From Nostoc sp. ATCC 43529 (GTDB lineage: Bacteria > Cyanobacteriota > Cyanobacteriia > Cyanobacteriales > Nostocaceae): 64,000 nucleotides of DNA. A program made the translations under genes and the position numbers. The notes under the pieces were generated by a model. That model saw only the letters and a program-made list of their open reading frames with translations. It ran no database searches and had not been told where the DNA came from. Numbering within the stretch: the first letter of the stretch is position 1; each line of letters begins with the position of its first letter. The DNA lies in NCBI GenBank assembly GCA_003326205.1, contig LWTK01000039.1:112846-176845 (forward strand). Reading direction: 5' to 3'. Shown piece after piece: positions 1-8,561 of the stretch.

Positions 1-136
1 GCTTTGCTAGCCTCTAGCTGATTAAACAAGAGTTGGAAAAGTTAGCCAATTGTCAAATTGATATTGTATCTACTGGTATAATTAAATTCTGCAATTTATG
101 TTTCAACACTAGAAATAAAAATTAACAAAATTTGAA

Positions 137-697
137 TTAATTTACACCAGAAACATTCAACCAAACCAAATACAAAATAGTTAAACCAATTGCAATTAAG
201 GCTACCCAGATAAAGCGATTATCTTTGGTATTGACTTGACTAAGGTCAACGAATTCTCGCTCAGTCAGTTTAGGCTTCTGTTGTTGAGGAGATTTAGGAG
301 ACTTAGCAGGTACAGTAATTTTGAGTTCATTATCAGGTAGTGCGCCCAAATCAGGAATTTGAGTCATCCACTCGCTGGGTCTTTTGAGCTTTGGTGCTTT
401 CAAGATGTAAAGCATCCGCCGCGCTTGTTTGCTAGTTTCAAAATGTGGGTGGCGTTTGAGTCTTTCGCAAAGAGCGATCGCATCATCTGTGCGTCCAGCG
501 GCTTCATAAGCAGTCACCAGACTAATTTCGACTTCACCCCCAAGACGAGAATTGCGAGCTAATAAGGCGCTGGCCTTTTCTAAATTTTCTACAGCTTCGC
601 GGTATTGCCCATTTTCAGAGGCAATTTTTCCAGTCTGGTAGAGGTTTTTAGCAATTTCTATACTTTCTGCACTCACGTTCTGCTCACAAATTACCAC
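137..697 (-). CDS. TPR-containing membrane-anchored hypothetical protein
   Basis: A 186-residue protein whose first ~100 residues are helical and resemble tetratricopeptide repeats (GKIASENGQYREAVENLEKA, then AYEAAGRTDDAIALCERL). A Pro/Lys-rich linker follows, and a single hydrophobic segment lies at about residues 163-183, so it is probably tail-anchored with the TPR part in the cytoplasm. TPRs mediate protein contacts; no enzyme motif is visible. It is divergent from the secreted-protein gene at 848. The function is unknown; the gene call itself is good because the frame is long and compositionally normal. Confidence 0.7.
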   Translation of the reverse strand: MVICEQNVSAESIEIAKNLYQTGKIASENGQYREAVENLEKASALLARNSRLGGEVEISLVTAYEAAGRTDDAIALCERLKRHPHFETSKQARRMLYILKAPKLKRPSEWMTQIPDLGALPDNELKITVPAKSPKSPQQQKPKLTEREFVDLSQVNTKDNRFIWVALIAIGLTILYLVWLNVSGVN

Positions 698-847
698 TAT
701 TTTAATTTTGCCAATGTCAGCAATCTTTTTAAAATCTTTTCACAGGCTGATAACTTCAAAGTAGATAAACTTCTAAAATTTAAAATAAGTAGCTATGGCT
801 CATTTTCTCGTTAAAAAGTCCGGTATCAAATACAAGTTATCAAAGAT

Positions 848-1258
848 ATGGTGAAAATCAAGCATTCACAATTCTATTTGCTAGGAGCAGGCATATCTCT
901 GGCAGTGATGAGTGCTGCCATCGCTCCAGCATCTGCCGAGATAATTATAATTGACAGTGGCTCTGGAATTAGGCAATCGCCTGCTGTTGGTTCCTTCATT
1001 TATGGTAGTCCTATTCCCACACCAATGCCTGTAAACCCAGCAACAGGATTAACACCACAACGCATTGATTACTACAACAATTATTCCTATCCTGTCATCA
1101 GGCAGAGGGTGAGAAATTCTACCTTGATTAATCCAACTTTGGTGAATCCGACAATTCGTAATTCAACACTAGTCAATCCGGTGATTATCAATAACTCATG
1201 GCGTCGTACACCATTTAGCGGCGGGCGATCGCGGGTTATTATTACTTATCCTCGCTAG
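848..1258 (+). CDS. Secreted hypothetical protein with Asn/Thr-rich repeats
   Basis: A 136-residue protein with a clear Sec signal peptide: basic start (MVKIKH), hydrophobic core, and likely cleavage after the Ala-Ser-Ala at about residues 28-30. The mature part is low in complexity; a short unit of the type NPTLVNPTIRNSTLVNP repeats at about residues 95-115, which suggests a periplasmic or surface protein. No family is recognised. The ATG at 848 fits the signal peptide. Confidence 0.65.
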   Translation: MVKIKHSQFYLLGAGISLAVMSAAIAPASAEIIIIDSGSGIRQSPAVGSFIYGSPIPTPMPVNPATGLTPQRIDYYNNYSYPVIRQRVRNSTLINPTLVNPTIRNSTLVNPVIINNSWRRTPFSGGRSRVIITYPR

Positions 1259-1264
1259 AGTGGG

Positions 1265-1298
1265 GAGACAAGGGAGAATAATTCTTAACTCTTGTCTC
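1265..1298. terminator. Hairpin between convergent genes
   Basis: GAGACAAG at 1265-1272 pairs with CTTGTCTC at 1291-1298 around an 18-nt loop, between the convergent ends of the secreted protein gene and argB. There is no T tract, so it may be a dispersed inverted repeat and not a true intrinsic terminator. Confidence 0.35.
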
Positions 1299-1331
1299 TA
1301 CTCCTGACTTTCTGGTCAACAGTCTACAATC

Positions 1332-2228
1332 CTATGAGGTAAACTGCGAACCAAGAATCATTGTCCCGATCCCAACATCAGTAAATATTTCTAATAGTAG
1401 GGCGTGGGGAATGCGACCATCAATGATGTGTGCAGCACGAACTCCTTGAGCAAGCGATCGCACGCAACAATTAACTTTCGGAATCATACCACCGCTAACG
1501 ATACCAGCAGTAATCAATTCGCGAGCTTCGCGAATATCTACTTTAGGAATTAAGGTAGATGGCTCTTTGTAATCTTTTAAAATACCTCTAGTATCGGTTA
1601 ATAAAATTAGCTTTTCTGCTCCTAGTGCTGCGGCAATTTCTCCAGCCACAGTATCAGCATTAATGTTATAGGCTTGTCCTGTCTCATCTGCTGCGACGCT
1701 AGATACTACTGGAATATAACCATTACTAGCGAGAGTTTCTAAAATTTTGATATTTACATTGCTGACTTCCCCCACAAAACCAATGCCTTCTTGACCTTGG
1801 GGACGAGCTGTAATCAGATTACCATCTTTGCCGCAAAGTCCTACAGCCAAACCCCCAGCCTGATTAATTAGCGCCACAATTTCTTTATTGACTCGACCGA
1901 CTAAAACCATTTCCACCACATCCATCGTGGGGGAATCGGTAACCCGTAAACCATTCTTAAATTGCGGTTCGATTCCTAATTTATCTAACCAACTATTAAT
2001 TTCTGGCCCGCCACCGTGGACTAGAATTGGGCGCAAGCCAACACAAGATAAGAATACAATGTCACGGATGACTTGATCTTTAAGCGTGCTATCTTTCATT
2101 GCCGCGCCACCATATTTAACAACAACAGTACGGCCAGTGAACTGTTGAATGTAAGGTAGTGCTTCGCTTAGCACCTGCACGCGAGTGGCTTCAGCTTGCC
2201 TGATGTACTCAGTATCATTAACCGTCAT
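1332..2228 (-). CDS. argB: Acetylglutamate kinase
   Basis: Catalyses the second step of arginine synthesis, phosphorylating N-acetyl-L-glutamate with ATP in the cytoplasm. In cyanobacteria it is feedback-inhibited by arginine and relieved by PII. Seen: the amino-acid-kinase N-terminal motif [13 protein letters not shown], the glycine-rich VHGGGPEI, the substrate motif [16 protein letters not shown] and a C-terminal SGGMIPKV block. The frame stays open upstream to 2294, but the ATG at 2228 (protein beginning [11 protein letters not shown]) gives 298 residues, the usual length, and drops a non-conserved leader. The gene stands alone, as is common in cyanobacteria. Confidence 0.93.
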   Translation of the reverse strand: MTVNDTEYIRQAEATRVQVLSEALPYIQQFTGRTVVVKYGGAAMKDSTLKDQVIRDIVFLSCVGLRPILVHGGGPEINSWLDKLGIEPQFKNGLRVTDSPTMDVVEMVLVGRVNKEIVALINQAGGLAVGLCGKDGNLITARPQGQEGIGFVGEVSNVNIKILETLASNGYIPVVSSVAADETGQAYNINADTVAGEIAAALGAEKLILLTDTRGILKDYKEPSTLIPKVDIREARELITAGIVSGGMIPKVNCCVRSLAQGVRAAHIIDGRIPHALLLEIFTDVGIGTMILGSQFTS

Positions 2229-2429
2229 GAGGAGCCGCCATTGAAAATTAAAACCTATTTCAGTCAGTGTAGAAGACTTTGGAACCTGTAACAATAAGGT
2301 ATTGGGGATTGGGCATGGGGCATTGTGAGTGCTGTTAGCAGGAGTAGGGCGTTTAGCCCGTCAGAAATTAGGCATAACCCCTAAAATTGAAATCATCATA
2401 ATAGCGGATTCAAAAACCGCGAAATAAAA

Positions 2430-3053
2430 ATGACGAGACTGCTAATTCAAACCCAAAGCGCACCCTTAACAGTCGATTTTCCCTCGCTTGTGCAAATGAC
2501 AAATGAGCAGTTCTACGAATTTTGCCAAGCTAATCGAGATCTGCGAATTGAGCGTACTGCTAGTGGAGAAGTTGTTATCATGCCACCAGCTTTTTGAGAT
2601 ACTGGCAATCGTAATTTTAATATTGCTACACAGCTAGGGTACTGGACAGAAGAAGATGGCACTGGCATTGGCTTCGACTCCAGTTCAGGTTTTACATTGC
2701 CCAACGGTGCTACTCGTTCCCCGGATGCATCTTGGATTAAATTGGAGCGCTGGAATGCTTTAACAGAAGCACAAAAAGCTTCTTTTGCGCCAATTTGCCC
2801 TGACTTTGTAATTGAACTACGTTCTTTTAGCGTAGGCGTAGCCCGTCGTAGACATCGCCTCAAAGAATTACAAGAAAAAATGCAGGAGTACATTGACAAT
2901 GGTGCATCATTAGGATGGTTGATCGATCGCCAGAATCGAAAGGTTTATATTTACCGTCCCGATGGACAACCTGAAATTTTGGATAATCCTGAAATGATTA
3001 ATGGCAATCCAGAATTACCAGGATTTGTGTTAAAAATGACCAAAATTTGGTAA
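2430..3053 (+). pseudogene. Uma2-family endonuclease (DUF820), interrupted by an in-frame stop
   Basis: Translation from the ATG at 2430 gives a typical Uma2-family protein (restriction-endonuclease-like fold, very abundant in cyanobacteria), but codon 56 (2595-2597) is TGA, just after VVIMPPAF where the family continues with a Gly-rich turn. The frame then continues uninterrupted to 3053, with DFVIELRS, LKELQEKMQEYIDNGASLGW and the C-terminal PELPGFVL-type ending all in phase, so a single substitution explains the break. A 30-bp dispersed repeat is also inserted in frame near 2828-2857, adding FSVGVARRRHR between the ELRS motif and LKELQ. A downstream restart could make only a truncated product. 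Confidence 0.8.
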
Positions 3054-3079
3054 AAATAGGGCGATCGCTGTGTTTCTAA

Positions 3080-3628
3080 TTAATTATGAGAAACTTCTGT
3101 TTTAAGAACGCTAGGAATTGCCTCAAGTATCCGCGTGGCAATTTCTTCAGGTGTTTCTCGTTCTTCTACGGTGATTTGGAGATCGGCTTGGGAATACAGT
3201 CTTTGGCGTTGTTCGAGGAGCGATCGCAACTTTTCTTGAGGATCGACATCTTGCAGCAGTGGCCTTGTGGTATCCTCCGCTAAACGGCTGTAAATTAGTT
3301 CCACTGGCGCATCTAACCACACTATCAAACCGTGGTGTAAGTAACTCCAGTTTTCTCGCCGCAATACAATGCCGCCACCAGTTGCGATCGTTAACTTTGT
3401 AAAAGCACAAACCTGTGACAGGACATCGCTTTCCAACTGGCGAAATACTGCTTCTCCTTCTTGAGCGAATATCTGATTGATGGATTTGCCTGCTGCTTGA
3501 GCAATAACATCATCGGTATCTACAAACCCATAACCCAGCTGCTTTGCTAGTAAGCGCCCTACTGTCGTCTTACCAACGCCCATCATACCAATTAAGTACA
3601 GGTTGACTCCTTGTAAAAAACTGCCCAC
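3080..3628 (-). CDS. aroK: Shikimate kinase
   Basis: Phosphorylates shikimate at the 3-hydroxyl, the fifth step of the chorismate pathway. The 182-residue length is normal. Seen: Walker A GMMGVGKTTVGR at residues ~14-25, the shikimate-binding FVDTDD (the Asp/Arg pair of the family), the TGGGIVLR motif at ~84-91, and the lid arginine in DTTRPLL. Chorismate feeds the men genes later in the window, but there is no operon link. It ends just after the Uma2 pseudogene, with which it is convergent. Confidence 0.93.
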   Translation of the reverse strand: MGSFLQGVNLYLIGMMGVGKTTVGRLLAKQLGYGFVDTDDVIAQAAGKSINQIFAQEGEAVFRQLESDVLSQVCAFTKLTIATGGGIVLRRENWSYLHHGLIVWLDAPVELIYSRLAEDTTRPLLQDVDPQEKLRSLLEQRQRLYSQADLQITVEERETPEEIATRILEAIPSVLKTEVSHN

Positions 3629-3885
3629 CAGTTGCTTTGCTCCAATTGTCAGTTATCTTAGCTGCTTCGTCAGACTCAGATAAAGCCTGACAAGAGTTTA
3701 ATTTTAGTACTGAATTGAGATTTTAGAGAATTAGACTGACAAGCGATCGGCATTTCACAACAGCAAAGCTATTGCACTGTCGCTAGTCACAAAAGTGTAG
3801 ACGCGTAGCAGGTTGTCGTCAGACATCGCTAATCAACTGATACTTACGATATAATTTATCCTTATATGAGCGTTTTTTACATAAC

Positions 3886-4227
3886 ATGTCTCAAATACCA
3901 GTAATCTCAGAACATATTGAAATTACTCCAGGGGTGTGTGGAGGTAAACCGCGCATTGCTGGACACCGGATTAGAGTGCAAGATATTGTTATTTGGCACG
4001 AACAGATGGGGCTTTCCCCTGACGAAATCGTTTATCATTATCCGAGTATCACTTTAGCTGATGTCTATGCTGCTCTAGCTTATTACCACGATCGTAGAGA
4101 TGAAATTAGGCAAGAAATTTCAGAAGCAGAAGCTTTTGTTAAAGAAGTACAGTCCCCAACTCCTTCAATTCTGCAAGAGAAATTAAAGAATCGAAATGAC
4201 GCAAAAAATTCGATTCCACCTAGATGA
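3886..4227 (+). CDS. DUF433 antitoxin-like protein
   Basis: A 113-residue protein of the DUF433 family (PF04255): the pattern ITPGVCGGKPRIAGHRIRVQ, then a helical VYAALAYYHDR segment, is diagnostic. DUF433 proteins carry a winged-helix DNA-binding fold and are usually paired with a DUF5615 PIN-like protein. The stop lies inside the next gene (32-nt overlap, 4196-4227), which implies translational coupling as in a toxin-antitoxin module. No operator was identified; an AT-rich stretch precedes the start. Confidence 0.85.
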   Translation: MSQIPVISEHIEITPGVCGGKPRIAGHRIRVQDIVIWHEQMGLSPDEIVYHYPSITLADVYAALAYYHDRRDEIRQEISEAEAFVKEVQSPTPSILQEKLKNRNDAKNSIPPR

Positions 4228-4534
4228 GAATGTTAGTAATGCTATAGCAGAAGGCTTACGTCGCCGCGGTATTGATGTTACGACTACATCAGAAGCAGGA
4301 CTTATAGGTGCATCAGATGGAGAACAGCTTTATTTTGCAGAGTCTCAGAATCGGGTAATTTTCACCCACGATGATAATTTTGTAGTACTTCATCAAAATG
4401 GTTTGATTATGCACGCAGGAATTACTTACTGCGCTCAGAACCGCCACTCAATTGGGGAAATATTGAGGAGGCTAACTTTAATCTGGGAAGTTCTTGAGCC
4501 AGAAGAAATGAGATATCAACTTGAATTTATCTGA
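4196..4534 (+). CDS. DUF5615 PIN-like toxin protein
   Basis: A 112-residue protein matching the DUF5615 PIN-like nuclease family: FHLDENVSNAIAEGLRRRG has the N-terminal acidic metal ligands (D, E), and VIFTHDDNFVVL holds the second acidic cluster. It is a predicted Mg-dependent RNase toxin controlled by the overlapping DUF433 partner. Both genes are full length, so the module looks intact, unlike the PIN gene near 21.6 kb. Confidence 0.83.
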   Translation: MTQKIRFHLDENVSNAIAEGLRRRGIDVTTTSEAGLIGASDGEQLYFAESQNRVIFTHDDNFVVLHQNGLIMHAGITYCAQNRHSIGEILRRLTLIWEVLEPEEMRYQLEFI

Positions 4535-4559
4535 AAGGTTTGATTGTTTTGCTCAAATG

Positions 4560-4658
4560 TAAGTAGAAGGCAGCTTTGCTGGAGGCAGGAGGCAAAAGCC
4601 AGTTTTTATCGGGGTTTTAAATTTTTGTCTTTTACATTTAATTATGTCTACCTACTTA
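4560..4658. repeat. Dispersed repeat, family 2 (TAAGTAG ends)
   Basis: Begins TAAGTAGAAGGCAG and ends TCTACCTACTTA, giving imperfect terminal inverted repeats. Its right third (TTTTACATTTAATTATGTCT followed by ACCTACTTA) is identical to the right end of the copy at 46846-47059. The interior is poly-purine/GGAGGCAGG-like. No target duplication was found. Confidence 0.65.
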
Positions 4659-5401
4659 AGAGTGCGATCGCACTCCTAATATCATGACATAGATAGGGGT
4701 AAGGATTTGAGAAGTTAGACTTTTCCAAAGTTAAAGAGGATCGAGCCTTAACCAAATGAGAATGCCAACAAAAGCACACATTAACCAAAATATATTGTTT
4801 GAGTTATGCTACTCCACTAAATCATCTGTGTAGCCATACAATAATCTTCCCTAAGACAGATGTAGTTTTACAAATCATCTATATTTGGTCTTTTTTGTCA
4901 AAGTATAAGTCTTAGCTTCTATAAATTCATCTTCTATTTGAATAAAATCAACTGCCATTATTACTGTTATTTATGTATTGAAAATAACAAAAAAAAGAAA
5001 TTAACAATTATTCAGTATAGATAAATAATCAATAATCTCACGAATTTAGTAACTTTGGTGAGGTGGCTTAACAAATTTTGTTGAGCTATATTTACGTTTA
5101 ACGGAAATTTACGATAACTTCTTTGAAACTTTATCGAAACAATTTCTGTCTATTCAATTAATGCGTATTTTCTCTTTGGCGGGCGAATTTCAGTAGATAA
5201 AATACTGTGTTTTAATCAGCACAAAGTACTTTATTTAATAATTCAATTATGGCAAGACATGAACAATTAATAATTAATAACAAAGGTGTAAATAATGACT
5301 TATTACTCGTGATTAGCCGAAAAATATTTGCAAAGTGGAAGTTTCGACATAAAAACTACTGCATATTTCATTTGAATAAGCCTGAATTAATAAATAGTAG
5401 G
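4659..5401. other. Long AT-rich intergenic region
   Basis: About 740 bp with no convincing gene. It opens with a perfect 16-bp palindrome containing HIP1 (GAGTGCGATCGCACTC, 4660-4675). The rest is AT-rich, with many stops in all frames. An open frame running from 5249 into the small gene at 5420 has an AT-rich, low-complexity N-terminal part that I take to be non-coding leader. Confidence 0.5.
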
Positions 5402-5419
5402 ATGAATGAGGCGTCAACT

Positions 5420-5614
5420 ATGGCTCGAATTCGTGACGTTGTACAAGAAGCTTTAGCAACTGGCTATTTGACAGTCGAAGCTGAAGATCAACTCCGACAA
5501 CTGTTGACTACCCGTTATGACTTGGAAGATTTTAATGCTTTCATGACTTTGCAGGAAGCTGCCATGACTGGTAAAGTCAAGCAAGAATCCAGAGAGCGGT
5601 GTGGTATCAAGTAG
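5420..5614 (+). CDS. Small conserved cyanobacterial hypothetical protein
   Basis: A protein of about 64 residues beginning MARIRDVVQEALATGYL, mostly helical and charged, resembling a small protein I associate with cyanobacteria; the function is unknown. The frame is open back to 5249, but the ATG at 5420 follows a GAGG ribosome-binding match and starts where the sequence becomes well composed. The ATG at 5402, with AGGATG, is the alternative. Confidence 0.6.
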   Translation: MARIRDVVQEALATGYLTVEAEDQLRQLLTTRYDLEDFNAFMTLQEAAMTGKVKQESRERCGIK

Positions 5615-5633
5615 AGGCGTAGGTTAATACTTC

Positions 5634-6326
5634 TCATCGCCGGGGGCGTTCATCGTCATCTTCAGAATCATCTTCAAAAAATCCCCAATCATCATCATCA
5701 TCTGCTTGGTTTGTAGTTGGCGGTTGATAAGGGGGAATAATCACTCGATAATCGGCATCGTAAATTGATTCAGTTTTTCCCGCAGCAGTATTTTTCGGCT
5801 CACGGTAGCTGTAGGAGTAAACTGAACCAGACCCAGAACTGCTTTTAGGTTGTGATTGACGTTCGTAAGTTTTAGATTCTCTAGGCTGTTGAGCTTGAGG
5901 ATTGGGAGTAGACGCTTCTTCTGGCTTTTCATCAAAGTCCCAATCATCCCCGCTACTATTTGTCTCCCAATCATCAAACACATCGTTGGTAGGTTCTTCT
6001 TTTTTACTAGCTGGTGGAGGACTGGGACGACTATATGTAGGTTCTTCTCTACGATTTGCCTTTGCACGAGTTGAAGTTGCTGTGGGTCTATCAGGAGTTT
6101 GGCGTTGTCCTGGGGTAAAGTAATTGGATAATTTAAACAAGGTCGCAATAAATATAGATGTAAAAGCACCAGTGACTGTACTGAAGACAACCCACATCGC
6201 TAGCGGTAATGGTTGAGTCCGCAGACCTAAAAATACCAGCGATAGGGGAGGTGACCAATTCTGAACTAACAACAGCGTTAGTCCTCCCAGTACGGCCACC
6301 AATAGAATTAAGCGAATTACAGCCAT
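5634..6326 (-). CDS. LapA/DUF1049-like membrane protein with acidic tail
   Basis: About 230 residues from the second ATG (MAVIRLILL). Two hydrophobic helices (residues ~4-22 and ~40-62) flank the QNWSPPLSLVFLGL segment, as in LapA/DUF1049 proteins that sit in the cytoplasmic membrane. The remaining ~150 residues are Ser/Pro/Gln-rich, with WD-type repeats (DDWETNSSGDDWDFD) and a run of Asp/Glu ending in Arg residues; this tail is probably disordered and cytoplasmic. Its role is unknown. Confidence 0.65.
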   Translation of the reverse strand: MAVIRLILLVAVLGGLTLLLVQNWSPPLSLVFLGLRTQPLPLAMWVVFSTVTGAFTSIFIATLFKLSNYFTPGQRQTPDRPTATSTRAKANRREEPTYSRPSPPPASKKEEPTNDVFDDWETNSSGDDWDFDEKPEEASTPNPQAQQPRESKTYERQSQPKSSSGSGSVYSYSYREPKNTAAGKTESIYDADYRVIIPPYQPPTTNQADDDDDWGFFEDDSEDDDERPRR

Positions 6327-6559
6327 AACAAAGGCAAAGGTAAAAGGCAAAAGTAAAAAGTAACTCTATCTTTCTTGTACAACAATTAAAGCAGAAAGCC
6401 CAGCAGTAGCAAGGTGACTGTGGCTGTTACCTGGGAGGGAACAGGATAAAGAATACACACAGAACTAAAAAATGCAATGCTTAAGCCGACGATATTGGCT
6501 TATAATCACTCAGTATTCAGCACTGGCTCAACGCCCCGCTATCGCTAACAGGACTCAGG

Positions 6560-7165
6560 ATGCCCTCTGGTCGGACGCACGATCGCATTACTCTCTATGC
6601 TCTGCCGTTCGTGGCGGGTGTAACTTTCTGGCAAACTCGCAGTAGCAATGCAACTTTGTTGGTTGCGGGTGGGTTTCTGTTCGGTGGATTGATGTTTGGC
6701 CCGGATTTAGATATTTATTCTGTGCAGTACCAACGCTGGGGTTTCTTGCGTTGGATATGGTTACCTTATCAAAAAAGTCTCCGCCATCGCTCTTTTTTAT
6801 CCCACGGGCCGATTATTGGTACAACGCTACGGGTGCTTTATCTGGGATGTTTGCTAGGTGTTTTGGCAATTTTTGTTTTGGCAATTGCCCAAAAAGTGGG
6901 GAATTTTAGTTTTACCTGGCAAGATTTGGGGAAAACTGTCGGGCGATCGCTCCTAAATTACAATACTGAATATGTCGCCCTTTTCTTGGGTTTAGAACTC
7001 GGTGCCATGAGTCATTCTCTCAGCGATTGGGGTGGTTCGGCATACAAGCGGTTTAAAAAACAGGGGATTCGTGGGTTGCTTCCCAGTGGCAAAATTAAAA
7101 AGCGTCAAGTTACAAGTCGCACTAAGCGTCAGTCTAAACCTAGAAATACTAAAAGCCGCCCTTAA
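6560..7165 (+). CDS. DUF2227 putative metal-binding membrane protein
   Basis: A 201-residue protein of the DUF2227 family, labelled as metal-binding and found mainly in cyanobacteria. Seen: MPSGRTHDR at the N-terminus, FGPDLDIYS, and HRSFLSHGPIIG, where His and Asp residues could form a metal site as in membrane hydrolase-like YdjM relatives. Several hydrophobic segments (about residues 12-50, 88-115) indicate a membrane protein. The C-terminus is Lys/Arg-rich. Its substrate is not known. Confidence 0.75.
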   Translation: MPSGRTHDRITLYALPFVAGVTFWQTRSSNATLLVAGGFLFGGLMFGPDLDIYSVQYQRWGFLRWIWLPYQKSLRHRSFLSHGPIIGTTLRVLYLGCLLGVLAIFVLAIAQKVGNFSFTWQDLGKTVGRSLLNYNTEYVALFLGLELGAMSHSLSDWGGSAYKRFKKQGIRGLLPSGKIKKRQVTSRTKRQSKPRNTKSRP

Positions 7166-7251
7166 TCAGTTTTACAATCTAATTGCAAGCATGAAAATTT
7201 AAACCGCATATTTAAATATTTATGTCAACAATAATTCTGATAATTTAACTT

Positions 7252-8079
7252 ATGGAATCAAATCAAAACCATAGTGATACTTTGGCAGCCTTAGAAGAGT
7301 TAATAGAGATAGTAGCAAAATTGCGATCGCCTGATGGTGGTTGCCCGTGGGATTTGGCGCAAACTTCCGAAACGCTGACACCTTATGTAATCGAAGAAGC
7401 TTATGAAGTGGTGGACGCGATTAAAAATGGCGATAAAGAAGCGATCGCCGAAGAGTTGGGCGATTTATTATTACAAGTAGTATTGCAAGCCCAAATTGCC
7501 AGCGAATCTGGGCAATTTTCCCTCAAACAAATCACTCAAGGCATTTCCCAAAAATTAATTCGCCGCCACCCCCATGTGTTTGGTGATGTGTCAGTGCAAA
7601 GTGTGGATGAGGTGCGGCAAAACTGGGAACAAATCAAAGCTGCGGAAAAAGGCGAATCTTCTCCAGAAACTCAAAAACTCAGTGCGAAACTCAGTCGTTA
7701 TGGACGTACCCTTCCCCCATTAACTGCGGCGATGAAGATTTCCCAAAAAGCCGCTGCTGTGGGGTTTGAATGGGAAAACATTGATGGAGTCTGGGACAAA
7801 TTCCATGAAGAGTTGGCGGAATTTCAACAGGCTTTAGCAGAGGAAACACCAGCACGGCAACAAGCAGAATTAGGTGATTTACTATTTGCAGTAATTCAGC
7901 TTGCGCGTTGGCATAACCTTGACCCCAGCGCTGCTTTGCAAGGTACAAATCAGCGATTTGTCCAGCGTTTAGAAAAAATGGAGGCAGTTGTTGACCGCCC
8001 ACTGAGCGATTACAGTTTGGATGAGTTAGAAAAATTGTGGCAACAGGCAAAAATTCGACTTGCTCAAGAAGGGAGTTGA
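7252..8079 (+). CDS. mazG: Nucleoside triphosphate pyrophosphohydrolase MazG
   Basis: Hydrolyses (d)NTPs to monophosphates and PPi, with a house-cleaning or stringent-response role. The 275 residues form two MazG repeats. The N-terminal one has CPWDLAQTSETL, EEAYEVVDAI and EELGDLLLQVV, carrying the EExx12-28ExxD metal-binding helices; the C-terminal one has EELAEFQQAL and AELGDLLFAVI. The length equals that of two-domain bacterial MazG. No mazEF lies nearby. Confidence 0.92.
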   Translation: MESNQNHSDTLAALEELIEIVAKLRSPDGGCPWDLAQTSETLTPYVIEEAYEVVDAIKNGDKEAIAEELGDLLLQVVLQAQIASESGQFSLKQITQGISQKLIRRHPHVFGDVSVQSVDEVRQNWEQIKAAEKGESSPETQKLSAKLSRYGRTLPPLTAAMKISQKAAAVGFEWENIDGVWDKFHEELAEFQQALAEETPARQQAELGDLLFAVIQLARWHNLDPSAALQGTNQRFVQRLEKMEAVVDRPLSDYSLDELEKLWQQAKIRLAQEGS

Positions 8080-8159
8080 GAATAGGGCATTGGGCATGGG
8101 GCATGGGGCATGGGGCAATACGTTTCAGATAAGACTAAAACTTTTATCCTCCAAACAAT

Positions 8160-8188
8160 GTAGAGACGTTGCATTGCAACGTCTCTAC
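8160..8188. repeat. Near-perfect palindrome GTAGAGACG...CGTCTCTAC
   Basis: A 29-bp inverted repeat (GTAGAGACGTTGCA and its complement). Relatives lie at 27160-27188 and 43211-43240. It is a dispersed hairpin downstream of mazG and may also act as a terminator. Confidence 0.7.
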
Positions 8189-8220
8189 AGGTCTATGGTT
8201 TTACTTCGAGGCTTAAAGGT

Positions 8221-8472
8221 CTAACATTAAGGCTTAAAGGTCTAACATTAAGGCTTAAAAGTCTAACATTAAGGCTTAAAGGTCTAACATTAAGGCTTAA
8301 AAGTCTAACATTAAGGCTTAAAGGTCTAACATTAAGGCTTAAAGGTCTAACATTAAGGCTTAAAAGTCTAACATTAAGGCTTAAAGGTCTAACATTAAGG
8401 CTTAGAGGTTCAACATTAAGGCTTAAAGGTCTAACATTAAGGCTTAAAGGTTCAACATTAAGGCTTAAAGCC
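8221..8472. repeat. 21-bp tandem minisatellite, 12 units
   Basis: Twelve head-to-tail 21-bp units, consensus CTAACATTAAGGCTTAAAGG plus T, with degenerate half-units on both sides. Variants are ordered: AAAAGT in units 2, 4 and 7; a TCAAC start in units 10 and 12; AGAGGT in unit 9. The unit is a multiple of three, so the minus strand is open and would encode a seven-residue repeat (LSLNVRP), but that frame begins inside a common intergenic repeat and has no ribosome-binding site, so I do not call it a gene. Confidence 0.9.
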
Positions 8473-8561
8473 AAAAACTTCAGCCTCAAAGCCTCAACTG
8501 TCGCCTTCAAACTCCTACTGCCTATTCTCCATGCCCAATGCCCCATGCCCCATGCCCTTCC

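Noticed and set aside
3886..4534. DUF433/DUF5615 pair as a new system
   Set aside because: A well-known toxin-antitoxin arrangement, intact and ordinary.
8115..8135. Possible fifth MITE end (CAATACGTTTCAGATAAG)
   Set aside because: Resembles one TIR, but no partner TIR or 10-bp duplication follows; at most a solo relic.
8221..8472. CRISPR array
   Set aside because: Units are contiguous with no spacers, and there are no cas genes in the window.
8193..8546. Minus-strand open frame of 117 codons encoding LSLNVRP repeats
   Set aside because: Made by the 21-bp minisatellite; the start lies in a GGGCATTGGG-type intergenic repeat, there is no ribosome-binding site, and the sequence resembles no protein.
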